This document shows positions 11,036 to 22,711 of a stretch of DNA of 64,000 bases, piece after piece. The DNA lies in the NCBI GenBank assembly GCA_014529385.2, contig CM043959.1, forward strand, positions 15,696,809 to 15,760,808. The letters run 5' to 3'. The stretch comes from Adiantum capillus-veneris. Taxonomy: Eukaryota; Streptophyta; Polypodiopsida; Polypodiales; Pteridaceae. Positions within the stretch are counted from its first letter, which is position 1; each line of letters starts with the position of its first letter. The notes under the pieces are model-generated. The model searched no databases and was not told the DNA's origin. It saw only the letters and a program-made list of their open reading frames with translations. The translations under genes and the position numbers were made by a program.

Positions 11036-12420
11036 GAGTCAAACAATCTTGAGTTCTCATCATGGAGAAAGCTTTAGTGATCACCCTAGGAAGGGGGGAG
11101 CTGTAATCCATCAAGCTCAACACTTGTGCCAAGAAATGTGACACCAGCTAAAAGCCCTAGAACTTCTAGCCAGACCTCTTCAAAGCAGAAGCCGTTGAAA
11201 GACCATGTGGTTGTTGGAAGTTTCTAGTTGACCCAAATTCCATCAGAATCTTCTGACAAATGTTTCTATGAAGATCATGAAGGACAAAGGTTTTAGTTGA
11301 TATCCACAAGTCAAAGTAAAAATTCGACAAATTTCATAGTGTTCAAGCAATTGCATGTGACCAACCTCACATATGCATATCGAGATGCAGATGGCAATGA
11401 ATATCAACAAGTGTATGACCTTGTACAAACCCCCATGGATAGCAATATTGAAGTCAAAGATTATCTCAAAATGATGCAAAGCCTCAAGCCGCTAGAATAG
11501 GTGAAAAATAGCTCAAGCTCAACGGAAGTTAAAGTTCAAAAAGGTACACAAAGGTCACCACCAAAATCTCCTCCAAAGAGACAAATTCTACCAAAAACTA
11601 CAGTGGATCTTTTAAGGTTAGAAGTTACTCAAATGCAGGCATAAAATGCGCAACAGTTGCAAGCAAAAGGTGCAACAACATAGCTATCCATGCCAGCATC
11701 GATTGAAGTAGGTGGTCAAAGCCAAGAAGATGCAAAAAATGTTCAACGCAAGGACACAACCACAACAAAAATTAGTCACTACAAAAGAAGATCTTGAGAA
11801 GATCAAGTACAACATTATCGGTGAACATAAAGAAAGGCTATCAAGTGAAGGACACAACCACATCAAAATTAGTCAGTACAAAAAAAGTTCCTGAGAAGAT
11901 CAAGTACAACATTATCGGTGAACATAAAGAAAGACTATCAAGCGAATTAAAACTAGATTTTTATCTAGACAAGAATCTCATGTCTTTTCACACTTGGAAA
12001 AAATGTGGTCAACCACAGCTAGAAGATGCTCATGAATTTATTAGTAAATCTAGAAACAAACAAGTAGAATGTTGGGATATCATTTCCACTACCATTCAAA
12101 TAGGTTGAAAGATCCTCACAACTCAATTTTATATGATGACAATAAAAGATATAACATATGGCATTATATTGGGAATGCCACTAGCCCAAAAGGTTTTAGA
12201 GATATAGAGTTCAAACAAGATGCAGTCATCACAAACAACAAAGAATGAAAACTAGGAATGGTCACTGATGAAAGACAATACAACGTCCTCAAGTACATTT
12301 CAAATGGAGATCGATGCTAGAGAAAATCTTATTAAAGATGCTTCATCTCTAACCAAGAAAACCTTAAGAGAACTAGACGTAGATCAAGCAATAACAAGTG
12401 CAAATCAAACAGAGTAAACA
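11036..12420 (+). pseudogene. Gag/linker fragment of another Ty3/gypsy element
   Basis: The plus strand shows FKQLHVTNLTYAYRDADGNE (about 11341-11400), related to the VVHVDYSGNQYFN block of the long element's gag (about 22915-22955). A KVQKGTQRSPPKSPPK-like proline/lysine linker follows. Next comes a KYNIIGEHKERLSSEL segment (about 11908-11950) that recalls the region between gag and protease of plant Ty3/gypsy elements. Stops and shifts are frequent. The reading continues, much degraded, toward the RNase H end at about 12480, so this may be one element with 12480-14180. Confidence 0.45.
11752..11945 (+). repeat. 98-bp tandem duplication
   Basis: Two copies start at 11752 and 11850, both running from GGACACAACCACA through GAGAAGATCAAGTACAACAT to CTATCAAG. 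Ninety-eight is not a multiple of three, so the event shifts the frame of the linker coding sequence. Confidence 0.85.
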
Positions 12421-12479
12421 TCAACCACTAAAGCTATTAAGCTAAGAATGTCATCCACAAGTTAATAAAATTGAGATTG

Positions 12480-14180
12480 CAAACAACCACAAAGCAATAA
12501 CATTACCAAAGCGGTAAATATAAACGATGGATGCACTTAGTCGCATGTCGTAAATTAATGAATTAAGCTTCACAATATTCAAGAACAAGATCTTGGAATC
12601 ATTATGTGGCTTATGTGAGCGTGATCCATATTTTACAAAGATCTGGCGTGATTGCACCACCTCATCGATGCGGCCACCTCCCTCACGTAGTGCTAATCTG
12701 GAGAGATTGGTCATAGATGCGATGAGTAGGAGAGCAAGATCTAGTTTGGAGAGACTAACCGAGGCTTCGAGGTATAGTTGGGATCTAGAGAGCTCTGATG
12801 TAGATTCTTTATCACCTTTGAAAGCTATTGCTTCAAAGGTGGGTGATAATCTTTGCTGGAGGGAGAAGTGTGCTAGCTACTTCATTGATGATGGGTACTT
12901 ACTCTACATGTGTAGAGTGTGTGTACTAACTCTTGGTGACTTTGGGGCCTGCATTCTTAAAGAAATCCACAACAGTTTAAGTGCACGTCATTCTACAATT
13001 TAGAAGACCTATGCCTAGTTAAAAGACTATTTTTTTGGCCTAGTTTATTTAGGGATGTCCAAACTTACGTGCTGGAATGTAATAAGTGTTAGGTCAATAA
13101 ACATGAGTGTCTCAAGTTTGGGGGACTACTCCATCCTTTGGAGATTCCCCAAGGAAAATGAGAAATCATTTCTATGGACTTCATTACCGGTTTACCCAAG
13201 ACTACTTAAAATAGTGACTCGGTATGGGTGGTAGTGGACAGGTTAACCAAAATGGCAAAGCTTATTGCCACAAAGAAAAGAGTTAAAATGCCAGAGTTGG
13301 CAAGATTCTTCATTGAACATCTCTACAAACTATATGGCATGCTCGCACATATAATGTTGGAGATAGAGATAGAAAGTTAAATAGTATGAGTACAATAGAT
13401 TATGCGTAGTCTGATGTTCAAATCAAAAGAGTTAACCAAATCCTAGAGGACATGTTGCATTCTTATGTACGTAAAAAGCAATCTAACTTGGAAGATTACT
13501 TACCCATTTTGGAATTTGCTTAGCAACTAAATTTACACCATTCATGTTGATGTATGTGTTCCTACCAAGATCTCCTATGATTGTAGACCTAGACAAGGAG
13601 AAGATTCAATCTATCAAGGATTTCCTTGATGATATGCATGATATGTTGAAAGCAGCAAAAGAAAGAATTTGTAGTGCATAGGATCATGCTAAGACATATG
13701 CTGGTAAAGGACAAAGAAAACTTACCTTTTTAAAAAGTGACTCTATATTTTTTACGGCTCCTGCAAAGCTAAAAACCATGAAAATAGGAAAGTGTGACAA
13801 ACTCTCTCTTGGATATTGTGGTCCCTTTAAAGTCCTTAAGAAGATTGGGGATGTAGCATATAAACTTGAGGTATCAGAGAGTTCTCAAGCTCACCATGTC
13901 TTCAATGTTAGTAAACTAAAGAAATAAATTCATGGATTGGAGAACGTAGTTTCTCTTGAGATTCCGGTTGACTTGATAAAACCTCCAAAGATACCTCATG
14001 AACTAGAAAGGATTCTAGGGTATCGAGATAGACAAATCCATCATAAAGTGTACTAGGAGGTTCTACTTAAGTGAACAAACGTAGACAAGGAAGCGACAAC
14101 TTGGGAATGTCGTAATGCCATTTCCAAGAGATTCCCCATGTCTTTTTCAAAGATGAAAACTCTTTATAATGGTGGGTAAT
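12480..14180 (+). pseudogene. RNase H end, integrase and C-terminal domain of a degenerate Ty3/gypsy element
   Basis: Reading starts at a DALSRMS motif (about 12524-12545), which marks the end of the RNase H domain. A linker with DPYFTKIWRDC (about 12623-12655) and DGYLLYMCRVCV (about 12890-12925) follows. The integrase shows the FFWPSLFRDVQTYV...CNKC zinc part (13030-13090), the catalytic block ISMDFITGLPKT with its first aspartate (about 13165-13200) and VWVVVDRLTKMAKLIATKK (about 13221-13280). The C-terminal part has YCGPFKVLKKIGDVAYKLE and HHVFNVSKLKK (13815-13925). It ends in a chromodomain-like tail, TTWECRNAISKRFP (about 14098-14140). Many stops are present. About 200 unmatched bases at 12660-12870 may be an insertion. 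Confidence 0.7.
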
Positions 14181-15099
14181 GTTGCTTAGCCTGTTATGTC
14201 AGTGACGAGGTTGACCACACTCCAATCGAAGAGCTTGGAGAGCGGGATTCAAGGGGAGACCACCCAGTTGTAGTGCCCAGGAAGCCGCACAAATATGGAT
14301 GGCAGGTCACACACATATATATGGTTCAAAAATGAGGGGCAACCCTCATTCTCTCAATGGCTGGGTGGAGAGTTGACAACCTATCCCTCTAGGCAAGTAC
14401 GTTCATAGTGGCATTATGATTCTAACGACTATTTTCTCCTCATGAATGGTTTATGAAGTTCAGCTCATTTCATGGGCTCAATGACAGGCTTGAGGATGAA
14501 GATTTGAAAGATGTCTTCAACACTAGGATGCATAACATCAAGGCTAATGTTTTCCTTCCCTTTCCTTTTAATATAGGAATTCCCTTCTCATTTAACAAGA
14601 TATATGATTTCAGATATAAAGCGATAATGCAACATTGAGATGTGCAAAAGATCTAGCATTCCATGTGCACATATGTGACACTATGTGATGAAGAATGGGA
14701 TATTGATCTCTTTTCGAGCTATAGTAGCAAGCTTGCAAGTCGACGCTATGGTTGCAACAAAGGATTATCTCTACAATTTACAATATAGTATTGAATTTGC
14801 CACAAAGTATTACAGGTCCGATGAAACAATCCACAATTCCAATTTTCTATTCCACTCTTGTTTCCTTTGTTGGCAAGAGGTTAAAAAAAGTAGCAACCCT
14901 TGAACTCACCTATGCTCTGATGAGCCTAGTTTGCTAAAGTGTTTTGAACACTTGATCAAGTGACAAAACAAAGTGCATAGCATCAACAATATCAATTTTG
15001 TTATCTAGCTCTTTGGCTACCATGTTTATGTAATAAGGTGGATTTCACACTAGAGTATGAGGTAGGGCCTGACATGGCTTCTGTTTCATATGAATATTA
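14181..15099. other. Unassigned DNA
   Basis: Short open stretches (14453-14638, 14685-14937, plus strand) carry no motif I recognise. The end is the left flank of the long element, and its last five bases (GAGAG, 15100-15104, just outside this entry) are the target duplication. Confidence 0.4.
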
Positions 15100-15104
15100 G
15101 AGAG

Positions 15105-16020
15105 TGCTGGCAGTCAAGTTAGAGGGGTGCCCTTCGAGTAGACCCCTTCATTCATGAGCCTTGATGTACCTTCATTATTTTCCCAAAAATTCTTGTAATT
15201 AATTGAGAGTCTTTTATTGTATTTGGACAATCTCTGAGTCTGTTCATGCCAAAGCTAAGTTGTAAAGTCCGTAATTGAGTTTGAGTCTTGTAAGGCTAGC
15301 CACTGGCCAAGAGAGCCCTAGTTATAAAGTTTATTTTGTAAAGTGGGAAAATGACCCTTATCATTATCAAGTTTTGAGTTTTGAAGCATACGACTGAGAG
15401 CGGCTACTCTCATGCGGCTTGTAATCCTCATATCTTGAGCTTTGGTAATCACATTTCAATTCCAAAACTTGCAATGTGTTCCTTGTCTGTTGCTCTTTCA
15501 TTCGAGTATATCTCTTGTCGATTTAGTTGTGATTTACGACTATGCGTTCGTAGGCTAAATATGCTGGTCTAAGTGCATTAATGACTATTTTTTGACATTC
15601 CAACCATAGGAGAGTGTTCCTAGACTCTAGGGCAAACTTTTTGGTATGTTCTGTTGTAGTTTCCAAGACCTTGATCATGATGGATTGTGATTTTGTTACC
15701 TCATCGGATTGCAACCAAAGTTGGTAGGTTAGTGTCCCTAAGTGTCGCGGACCTTCTCCCAACGTTTCATAGCATTTGGACTTCGTTTATGTGTCAAAAT
15801 GTGTTGATGACTCAGTGTGGTGACATAAGACATAGGCAGGTTGCTAGATCCAAGAGTGATAGTTTGCAGGTTCTAGAGATATTGCAGTTCTGTAGGTTCA
15901 CTTGAGGTTAACACCCTCAAAGAGTCTCCGTGCCCCATCCGAGTCGCTTCCATGAGTATTGACATTATGTTAGTGTCAGAAAGCTATGCTATAGACATCC
16001 GTCGTGGCAACCCACTAACA
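15105..16020 (+). repeat. 5' LTR of the long element (916 bp)
   Basis: It starts TGCTGGCAGTCAA and ends CCCACTAACA. It aligns with the 3' LTR (38515-39413) over its whole length, with many substitutions and small indels, so the insertion is older than the copia and chromovirus insertions in this window. A TATA-like GTTATAAAGT lies near 15320. Confidence 0.9.
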
Positions 16021-16021
16021 T

Positions 16022-16039
16022 TATCGCCCATGCCAGGGA
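16022..16039 (+). other. Primer binding site, tRNA-Asp-like
   Basis: TATCGCCCATGCCAGGGA begins one base after the 5' LTR. It matches the tRNA-Asp complement TGGCGCCGTTGCCGGGGA at 13 of 18 positions, most mismatches being transitions. This class of primer is common in plant Tat and Athila elements. Confidence 0.75.
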
Positions 16040-16354
16040 TATTGACCCTTAGGTGGTGAGTGACCTAGTCGTAGCCTTTTACTTATAGACTTTTGATTTT
16101 GATTTCCAATTCATTTACATTTTAGCAATCAAGCAGCTAGACATGGGGTTTAGTGCTTGGTAGAGGCTAGAAGTCGAGGACTTGCTAGGTCTACTGAACA
16201 CCAAAATACAGATTGCAAGTTAAAAACGGCAAGCAACCACAAAATTTAGCTTTTGGCAAGGAGAAAGGTGTTCAAATCCAAAAATAAGAGAATAGGCAGA
16301 CTCCATAGACTTCAAGTAACCATCTGACCAAGTTTGGGGTTCTGATCTATTGGA

Positions 16355-16662
16355 ACATGGATTGTGATCCATGTCCCACTGCTAGATTTTGGGATTGTGG
16401 CCTTAAATATTTGTAGCATAGACCAACACCAACAACTTATCCAAAAACAAGGGTGCAAAAAAACTTCAAGAAGAGACTCAAACAAGGCCAGAGTCAATCA
16501 CGACCAAAAACCACAAAACGGACTGACAAGGTGACTTTTGGGAGACCTAAGGGGAATCAAACCACCTAAAAGTCATATAACAAGGATCAAGAAACTGTGA
16601 GAGATGTATGTATCAACTTTCAAGTGATTCTAACATCAGGGTACATCTATCGCAATCCATGG
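16355..16662 (+). repeat. Two copies of the palindromic-core repeat
   Basis: ACATGGATTGTGATCCATGT starts at 16355 and ACATCTATCGCAATCCATGG at 16643. The 288-base spacing matches the unit seen at 3.9-5.8 kb, and the position after the primer site is the same. Confidence 0.8.
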
Positions 16663-16853
16663 ACCCCTGCCACAGAAATAGCCCAAATTGATACCAGAGT
16701 TAGCACTAGTCCATGGTAGCATAGTGGTGTTTTCAAAATTCAATTCCATGTTACAATCAAAATAGGAGTTTGTGTCAAAAGTTTGATAAAATTCTGATTC
16801 TAGTATATTTTGACTAACCCAGCGACTATAAAGCTATAGACACCAAGTGAATT

Positions 16854-17117
16854 TTGTGCAGATTTTGTGGGTCAAAGTTGCAGCAAGTTTCTTTTGATCG
16901 GATGGTTGAATGCACCATAACAGGTCAGGGTTTTGCACGCTTCATTTTCTTGATGTACTTGCAATCAGGAAAACTTTATAAAAGTAGAAACCCAAGCACT
17001 AGAGATCAATCAAGCCATATCTCAACTGAAGGTAGTGTCAATCAAGGGGCTATGCCTACCTTAGATCCGATGTTGGGGAAACTTCTTTCTGATAATTATT
17101 CAAAGAGATCATATACC
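16854..17117 (+). pseudogene. Upstream part of gag reading frame of the long element, cut by the copia insertion
   Basis: An open frame of about 88 codons runs up to the copia insertion point and closes two codons inside the insertion. Directly after the right copia LTR and target repeat, the same sense continues as MAEGSKSVSFDEENK (from about 22721). This shows that the copia element landed in an open coding stretch. The N-terminal residues match no family I can name. The true start is uncertain; the first ATG-like codon is at 16854 or further upstream. Confidence 0.5.
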
Positions 17118-17966
17118 TGTTAGGAAATAAGACGTAGCTAAATAGATAATTGAGTAGATTCCTTAATGGAGAGAGACAGATTTATATACACGAGATTATA
17201 GAGTAGAGAGAGAGAGAGAGAGAGAGTACACACGATATACGTGGTTCACCCAATGTGGGCTACGTCCACGGAAAAGCAGCCACTCAATGGCTTTAGTACT
17301 TCAAAACAAGAAGTAGTTTACAAAGGGATTATACCCTTAATGGAGCTCCCGCCTAGCTTCACTCTCACCACCTCACACTCACCTTGTTGCATCAACTTCA
17401 CACTATGAAATGTGTGTAGAAATGGCCTCCTTTCATAGGCCAAAAGGGCTGCCCTCTCTTATGAGAGACAGCCATGTGTAGCCGCCCTTGTGCGAATAAG
17501 TCCAAATCGGACCCTCCAATCCGCCCATGTGTCGCCGCCCTTGAGAAGACAAGTCCGCATTTGAATTCGGCCACCGGCCATTGACTTCCGACCACCGGCC
17601 ACTGGCCATTGACTTCCGACCACCGGCCATCGGCCATTGACTATCGGCCATTGACTTTCGACCACCGGCCATCGGCCATTGACTATCGGCCACCGGCCAA
17701 CCGACCGGTTGTTTTTCAACCATTTTCCGGCCGCCGTTCGGCCATAATATTCCGGTGAAAAAGAATATTCCAGCGAAAAAAAAAGTCTCGGGGGCCTCCA
17801 CCCCCGAGGCCTTTAAAGTTGCCCCTGATTCTTGTCCGTGAAAATTTTGGTTTTCGGTGAGTGATTTTCCTTTACGCACGATGGCTTCTCCTCATAATGG
17901 GGGCCTTACAAATGTGCGCTTTTACCACAGAAAATTACAAGGGTAAATCACGCTCCATACTTAACA
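17118..17966 (-). repeat. 3' LTR of copia copy 1 (849 bp)
   Basis: In element orientation it starts TGTTAAGTATGGAGC and ends CTTATTTCCTAACA. It contains a GGCCGGTGGTCGGAAGTCAA-type minisatellite (about 17568-17712 here), a TATA box region and a (CT)n tract of about 24 bases near the end (about 17203-17226 on this strand as GA). It holds more minisatellite units than the 5' LTR of the same element, which accounts for much of the length difference. Confidence 0.95.
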
Positions 17967-18026
17967 ATCTCCCACTTGGAGACTGATCTCCAAACCAAAC
18001 CTGTGACTGCTTTCCATTCTGGCTTC

Positions 18027-21000
18027 TTATCCTTGAATGCCGATTGAAGATGAGCAAAATCTCAACTTCTCCTTGTTGACCACCTTTGTAAACATGTCTG
18101 CAGGATTTTCACTTGTATGCACCTTTCCTAGCTTTAGTTGTCCCTCTTCCAAAAGAGTGCGTATGAAGTGATATCTCACCTCCATGTGCTTTGTCCTTGA
18201 ATGAAAGGCTAAGTTCTTCGCAAGATGGATAGCGCTTTGGCTATCACTGTACAAGACACAATTGTCTTGTTTGAATCCAAGCTCTTCTAAGAATCTGTGA
18301 AGCCACAGAATTTCTTTGCTTGCCTCCGTCATTGCTACATACTCTGCTTCCGTGGTAGAAAGTGAAACCACTTTCTGCAGCTTTGAAGCCCAGCTTACTG
18401 CTGTGCCTCCAACCGTGAACACATAGCCAGTAGTGCTCCTTCGAGTATCTTTGTCACCTGCCATATCTGCATCAGCATACCCTTCTAGAAAAATATCAAT
18501 TCCTCCAAAATACAAAGCATTTGTTGTTGTCCCTTTTAGATACCTAAGTATCCACTTCACAGCTTGCCAATGCTCTTTACCTGGGTTGTCCATGAACCTA
18601 CTCACAACTCCCACTGCATGTGCAATGTCTGGCCTTGTCCAGACCATAGCATACATTAGAGAACCTACCGCTGCAACATATGGAACTTTAGACATATAGG
18701 CTATCTCCTCTTGTGTCTTTGGACACATATCCTTCGTTAGTTTAAAATGACCAGCCAAAGGTGTAGAAACTGGTTTTGCATTTTGCATTGCAAACCTTTC
18801 TAGTACCTTCTTGATGTAATCTTCTTGAGATAGCTTTATTGTCTTCTTCGTCCTGTCCCTTGATATTTTCATACCAAGTATCCTCTTTGCAGCACCTAAA
18901 TCTTTCATTGAAAAAGATTTGGACAGCTCCTCTTTTAGGTCTTTGATGTCCTGCATGTTAGCACTTGCAATCAACATGTCATCAATATACAACATTAGGA
19001 TGATGAATTTCCCATCTCCCAAATTCTCCGTGTAGACGTAGTGATCCGAGTTGCATCTTGTGAATCCATGATCCAACATCCATCGATCAAACTTCAATTA
19101 CCATTGTCTTGATGCTTGCTTTAAACCATACAAGCTCTTCTTTAATCTGCAAACCATTTTCTCCTTACCTTTTACTTCATACCCCTTTGGTTGACGCATG
19201 TAGATTTCCTCCTCTAAGTCACCGTGAGGGAATGCCGTATTTACATCCATTTGCTAGAGATTTAGATCATGGGAAGCCACAAGGCTTAAGACAAGCCTAA
19301 TTGAGTTCATTTTTACAACATGAGAAAATATTTCATTGAAGTCAATACCTTTCTTTTGAGAAAAACCTTTTACCACAAGCCTAGACTTGTACCTTTTCTT
19401 CCCACCTTCTTCTTCCTTTAGCTTGTACACCCATTTGTTTTGAAGTGCCCGCTTACCTTTAGGCAACTCAACCAACTCCCATGTTTGGTTGCGATGTAGT
19501 GAGTCCATCTCCACTTGCATGCTCTTCGTCCATTCTTCTTTGGATTCATGTTGCATAGCTTCTTCATATGATTCCGGCTCTCCAGAATCTGAGATCAAGA
19601 GATGGTTGAAGGAAGGAGCAAACCTTTCTGGAGGTCTACTTGCTCTTGTAGATCTTCGGGGAATAGGTTGAGGCTCCTCATTTGGTTGACGTTGTTGCAC
19701 ATTGTCACCGTTTGCAGTCCTTGAGTCTTCACCGTCCTCAAGCTCCATGTACTCATCACCTGTTTCTTTTGTTTGTTTTCTTTCCAAGTAATCTTTGTAT
19801 ATATTTTGTTCGTTAAAAATTACATCCCTACTCCTTAGGATTTTACCATCTTCAGGATTCCATAGGCGATACCCAAGGTCTCCTTCTCCATAGCCAATGA
19901 AGAAACACTTTTTGGACTTTGCATATAACTTTGATCTTAGGCTTCTATCTATGTGCATGAAAGCCTCACACCCAAACACTTTGAGAAATGCATAATTCAC
20001 CGGTTTACCTGTCCATGCCTCTTCTGGAACTCCCCCATCCAATGCCGTTGAGGGTGACCGATTGATTAAGTACACAGACGTACTTATAGCTTCCGCCCAA
20101 AGCTCAAACGGTAGCCCTGCATGTAGCCGCATGCTTCGTGCTCGTTCCATGATTGTCCTGTTCATCCTTTCCGAAATCCCATTTTGTTGAGGTGTCCTTG
20201 GGGTTGTCCTTTGCCTCCGAATGCCATTGCTAGCACAAAAGCTTTCAAAAGCTTGGCTGCAATATTCGCCTCCATTGTCGGATCTGAGGCATTTAACCTT
20301 GGTACCTGTTTCATTCTCCACAAAGGCTTTCCACCTTTGAAATATGGAAAATACATCGGATTTATTCTTCATGACATAAACCCATGTTTTTCTAGTCTCA
20401 TCGTCTATGAATGTTACATAGTACAATGAGCCACCAAGTGATGGTGTACTTGCAGGACCCCAAACATCAGAATGAACCAACTCAAGTTTTTTATTTTTTC
20501 TTTCATTTCCTGATTTTTGAAATTTTACCCTCTTTTGTTTACCATAAACACAATCTTCACAGAACTCTAAGTCCACTTCTTTCAAACTTCGTAGAAGCTT
20601 CTTTGTTTGAAGGATTTGCATTCCTTTGGCACTCATATGCCCAAGTCGGTAGTGCCACACCGCACTGTCAACTTCTGTAGTTGCTGCACAAGCTGAAGGT
20701 TGCGTGCTAACAGTACACATGTAAAGTGTACCGACTTTTTCTCCCTTGGCAACCACCAAAGATCCCTTTGAGATCTTCCACCGTTTGTTTCTGAATGCAA
20801 TGTTGTGACCTTCATCGTCCAATTGTCTTGTAGAGATCAAATTTTTGCGAAGAGAAGGAACATGCCTAACATCTTTAAGCTTGCATTCATTTCCGTTAGC
20901 AGTTTTGACAGAAACTGTACCTTTGCCGACAATCTCACAAGCTTCATCATCTCCCAAGTATACATACCCAAAATTACCTTTGGTGTAGTCTTGGAAATGT

Positions 21001-21907
21001 TGCTTGTGTGGTGTCGCATGGAATGAAGCCCCGGAATCTACTATCCAGGAATTAGACACATTGTCTAATGAGAGAATTAGAGCATCTTGCTCTAATTTAC
21101 CTGCCACATTGGCCTCCGATGTTGGCTTGTTGTCTTGAGACTCTGTCTCCTTCTTCTTCTTGGACCAGCAATCCTTCTTGAAGTGGCCCTTCTTGCCACA
21201 GTTCCAACATTCAAGAACTGACTTTGTGCGTGACTTGCTCCGCCTTGAGCGATCACGACCCTTTTGGTTTTTGAACCTCTCCTTAGGCCTTCCTCTTGTT
21301 TCCACTGATAGTGCAGCACTTGATGATTCTCCTGTGCTTCTCCTTCGCATTTCCTCGCTTAGGAGAACACCCACAACATCATCAAACTTAAGAGTACTTG
21401 TGCCAGAGATAGAATTACTTACAGCCATCACAAGGCTGTCCCAACTATCCGGTAGAGATGATAGTATAAGGAGAGCTCGCACTTCGTCATCGAAATTGAT
21501 TTTCATTGATCGAAGTTGACTTATGTTTGTGTTAAAGTCATTTAGTGTTCTGCAACTGAACCATTCTCTGCCATCTTTAGATTGAACAAGCGCTTCATAA
21601 GAAATACCTTATTGGATGCCGATGGTTTCTCGTAGAAGTCGTCAAGTGACTTCATCAAGTCCTCCGTGGTCTTCATCTCCGAAACATTGAAGGCCACCGT
21701 TGACGCCAAGCTTAACCGGATTGTTCCCGGTGCCTTTCGATCAAGGACAATCCATGCTTCATCTGCCATTGTTGTGGGCTTCTTCGCAAGACCGCCTAGT
21801 GGCAAATAGAGGTCCTTCTGGTAGAGATAGTCTTCAATCTGCATCTTCCAATGCTGGTAGTTTTTGCCGTTGAACTTCTCAATCTTGAGCTTCCCTTCGT
21901 CCGCTAT
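18027..21907 (-). pseudogene. gag-pol of copia copy 1 (broken)
   Basis: One polyprotein ancestrally. Gag (KFNGKNYQHWKMQIEDYL onward) would start at 21907, but the ATG found in the other copy is ATA here (21905-21907). A missing base near 21546 shifts the frame. From 21506 the frame is open for 750 codons. It holds the zinc knuckle CWNCGKKGHFKKDC, the protease motif IVDSGASFHA, integrase with HYRLGH...CEDC, SDVWGP, RSDNGGEYCS and NGISERMNRT, and the first part of RT. A TAG at 19254-19256 replaces a GAG, and a TAA at 19098-19100 replaces TAC. The last 356 codons keep RT LYIDDMLIAS, RNase H GYADADMAGD, TTEAEYVAM and DSQSAIHL, and end normally. The triads look intact, so the lesions are few and recent. 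Confidence 0.95.
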
Positions 21908-21966
21908 AACTCCCACTCACTTCAAGGAATCCTTTCCTTGAGATAATTTAGCTACGAGCAAACCTT

Positions 21967-21978
21967 GCTCTGATACTA
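21967..21978 (-). other. Primer binding site of copia copy 1
   Basis: On the minus strand this reads TAGTATCAGAGC, one mismatch from the initiator tRNA-Met site TGGTATCAGAGC found intact in copy 2. It lies two bases from the 5' LTR. Confidence 0.9.
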
Positions 21979-21980
21979 GT

Positions 21981-22711
21981 TGTAAGGAAATAAGACATAG
22001 CTAAATAGATAATTGAGTAGATTACTTAATGGAGAGAGACAGATTTATATACACGAGATTATAGAGTAGAGAGAGAGAGAGAGTACACACGATATACGTG
22101 GTTCACCCAATGTGGGCTACGTCCACGGGAAAGCAGCCACTCAATGGCTTTAGTACTTCAAAACAAGAAGTAGTTTACAAAGGGATTATACCTTTAATGG
22201 AGCTCCCGCCTAGCTTCACTCTCACCACCTCACACTCACCTTGTTGCATCAACTTCACACTATGAAATGTGTGTAGAAATGGCCTCCTTTTATAGGCCAA
22301 AAGGGCTGCCCTCTCTTATGAGAGACAGCCATGTGTCGCCGCCCTTGAGAAGACAAGTCCGCTTTTGAATTCGTCCATCGGCCATTGAATTCGGCCACCG
22401 GCCACCGGCCATTGACTTCCGAGCACCGACCACCGACCATTGACTTCTGACCACCGGCCATCGGCCATTGACTACCGGCCAACCGACCGGTTGTTTTCCG
22501 AGCACTTTCCGGCCGCCGTCCGGCCATAATATTCCGGCGAAAAAAAGTCTCGGGCCTTTAAAGTTGCCCTCGATTCTTGTCCGTGAAAATTTTGGTTTCT
22601 GGTGAGTGATTTTCCTTCACGCACGATGGCTTCTCCTCATAATGGGGACCTTACAAATGTGCACTTTTACCACAGAAATATACAAGGGTAAATCAGGCTC
22701 CATACTTAACA
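21981..22711 (-). repeat. 5' LTR of copia copy 1 (731 bp)
   Basis: The copy of the LTR from which transcription would start. On the minus strand a TATAAAA box is present (22288-22294), followed downstream by the conserved leader and a short (CT)n of about 18 bases. The terminus reads TTACA instead of TAACA because of one base change. The minisatellite (about 22370-22490) is shorter than in the 3' LTR. Confidence 0.95.

Larger units (their letters stand above)
17118..22711 (-). mobile_element. Ty1/copia retrotransposon, Tork/Tnt1-like, copy 1
   Basis: A complete element in reverse orientation. Its LTRs are 17118-17966 (3' LTR) and 21981-22711 (5' LTR), with a perfect 5-bp duplication ATACC at 17113-17117 and 22712-22716. 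The order on the minus strand is gag, protease, integrase, RT, RNase H, which is the copia order. It is nested in the gag region of the long Tat-like element and so is younger than it. It is nearly identical to the copy at 56311-62188 but has different lesions: lost start codon, one gag frameshift and two pol nonsense codons. Confidence 0.97.

Noticed and set aside
10833-11036. Small hydrophobic open frame as a signal-peptide protein
   Set aside because: No conserved motif or start context, and it lies in decayed transposon DNA.
20162-20815. Open frames opposite or out of phase with copia pol (for example 20184-20429 on the plus strand and 58847-59092 on the minus strand)
   Set aside because: They are mirrored in both copia copies because the coding strand is conserved; they lack any family motif.
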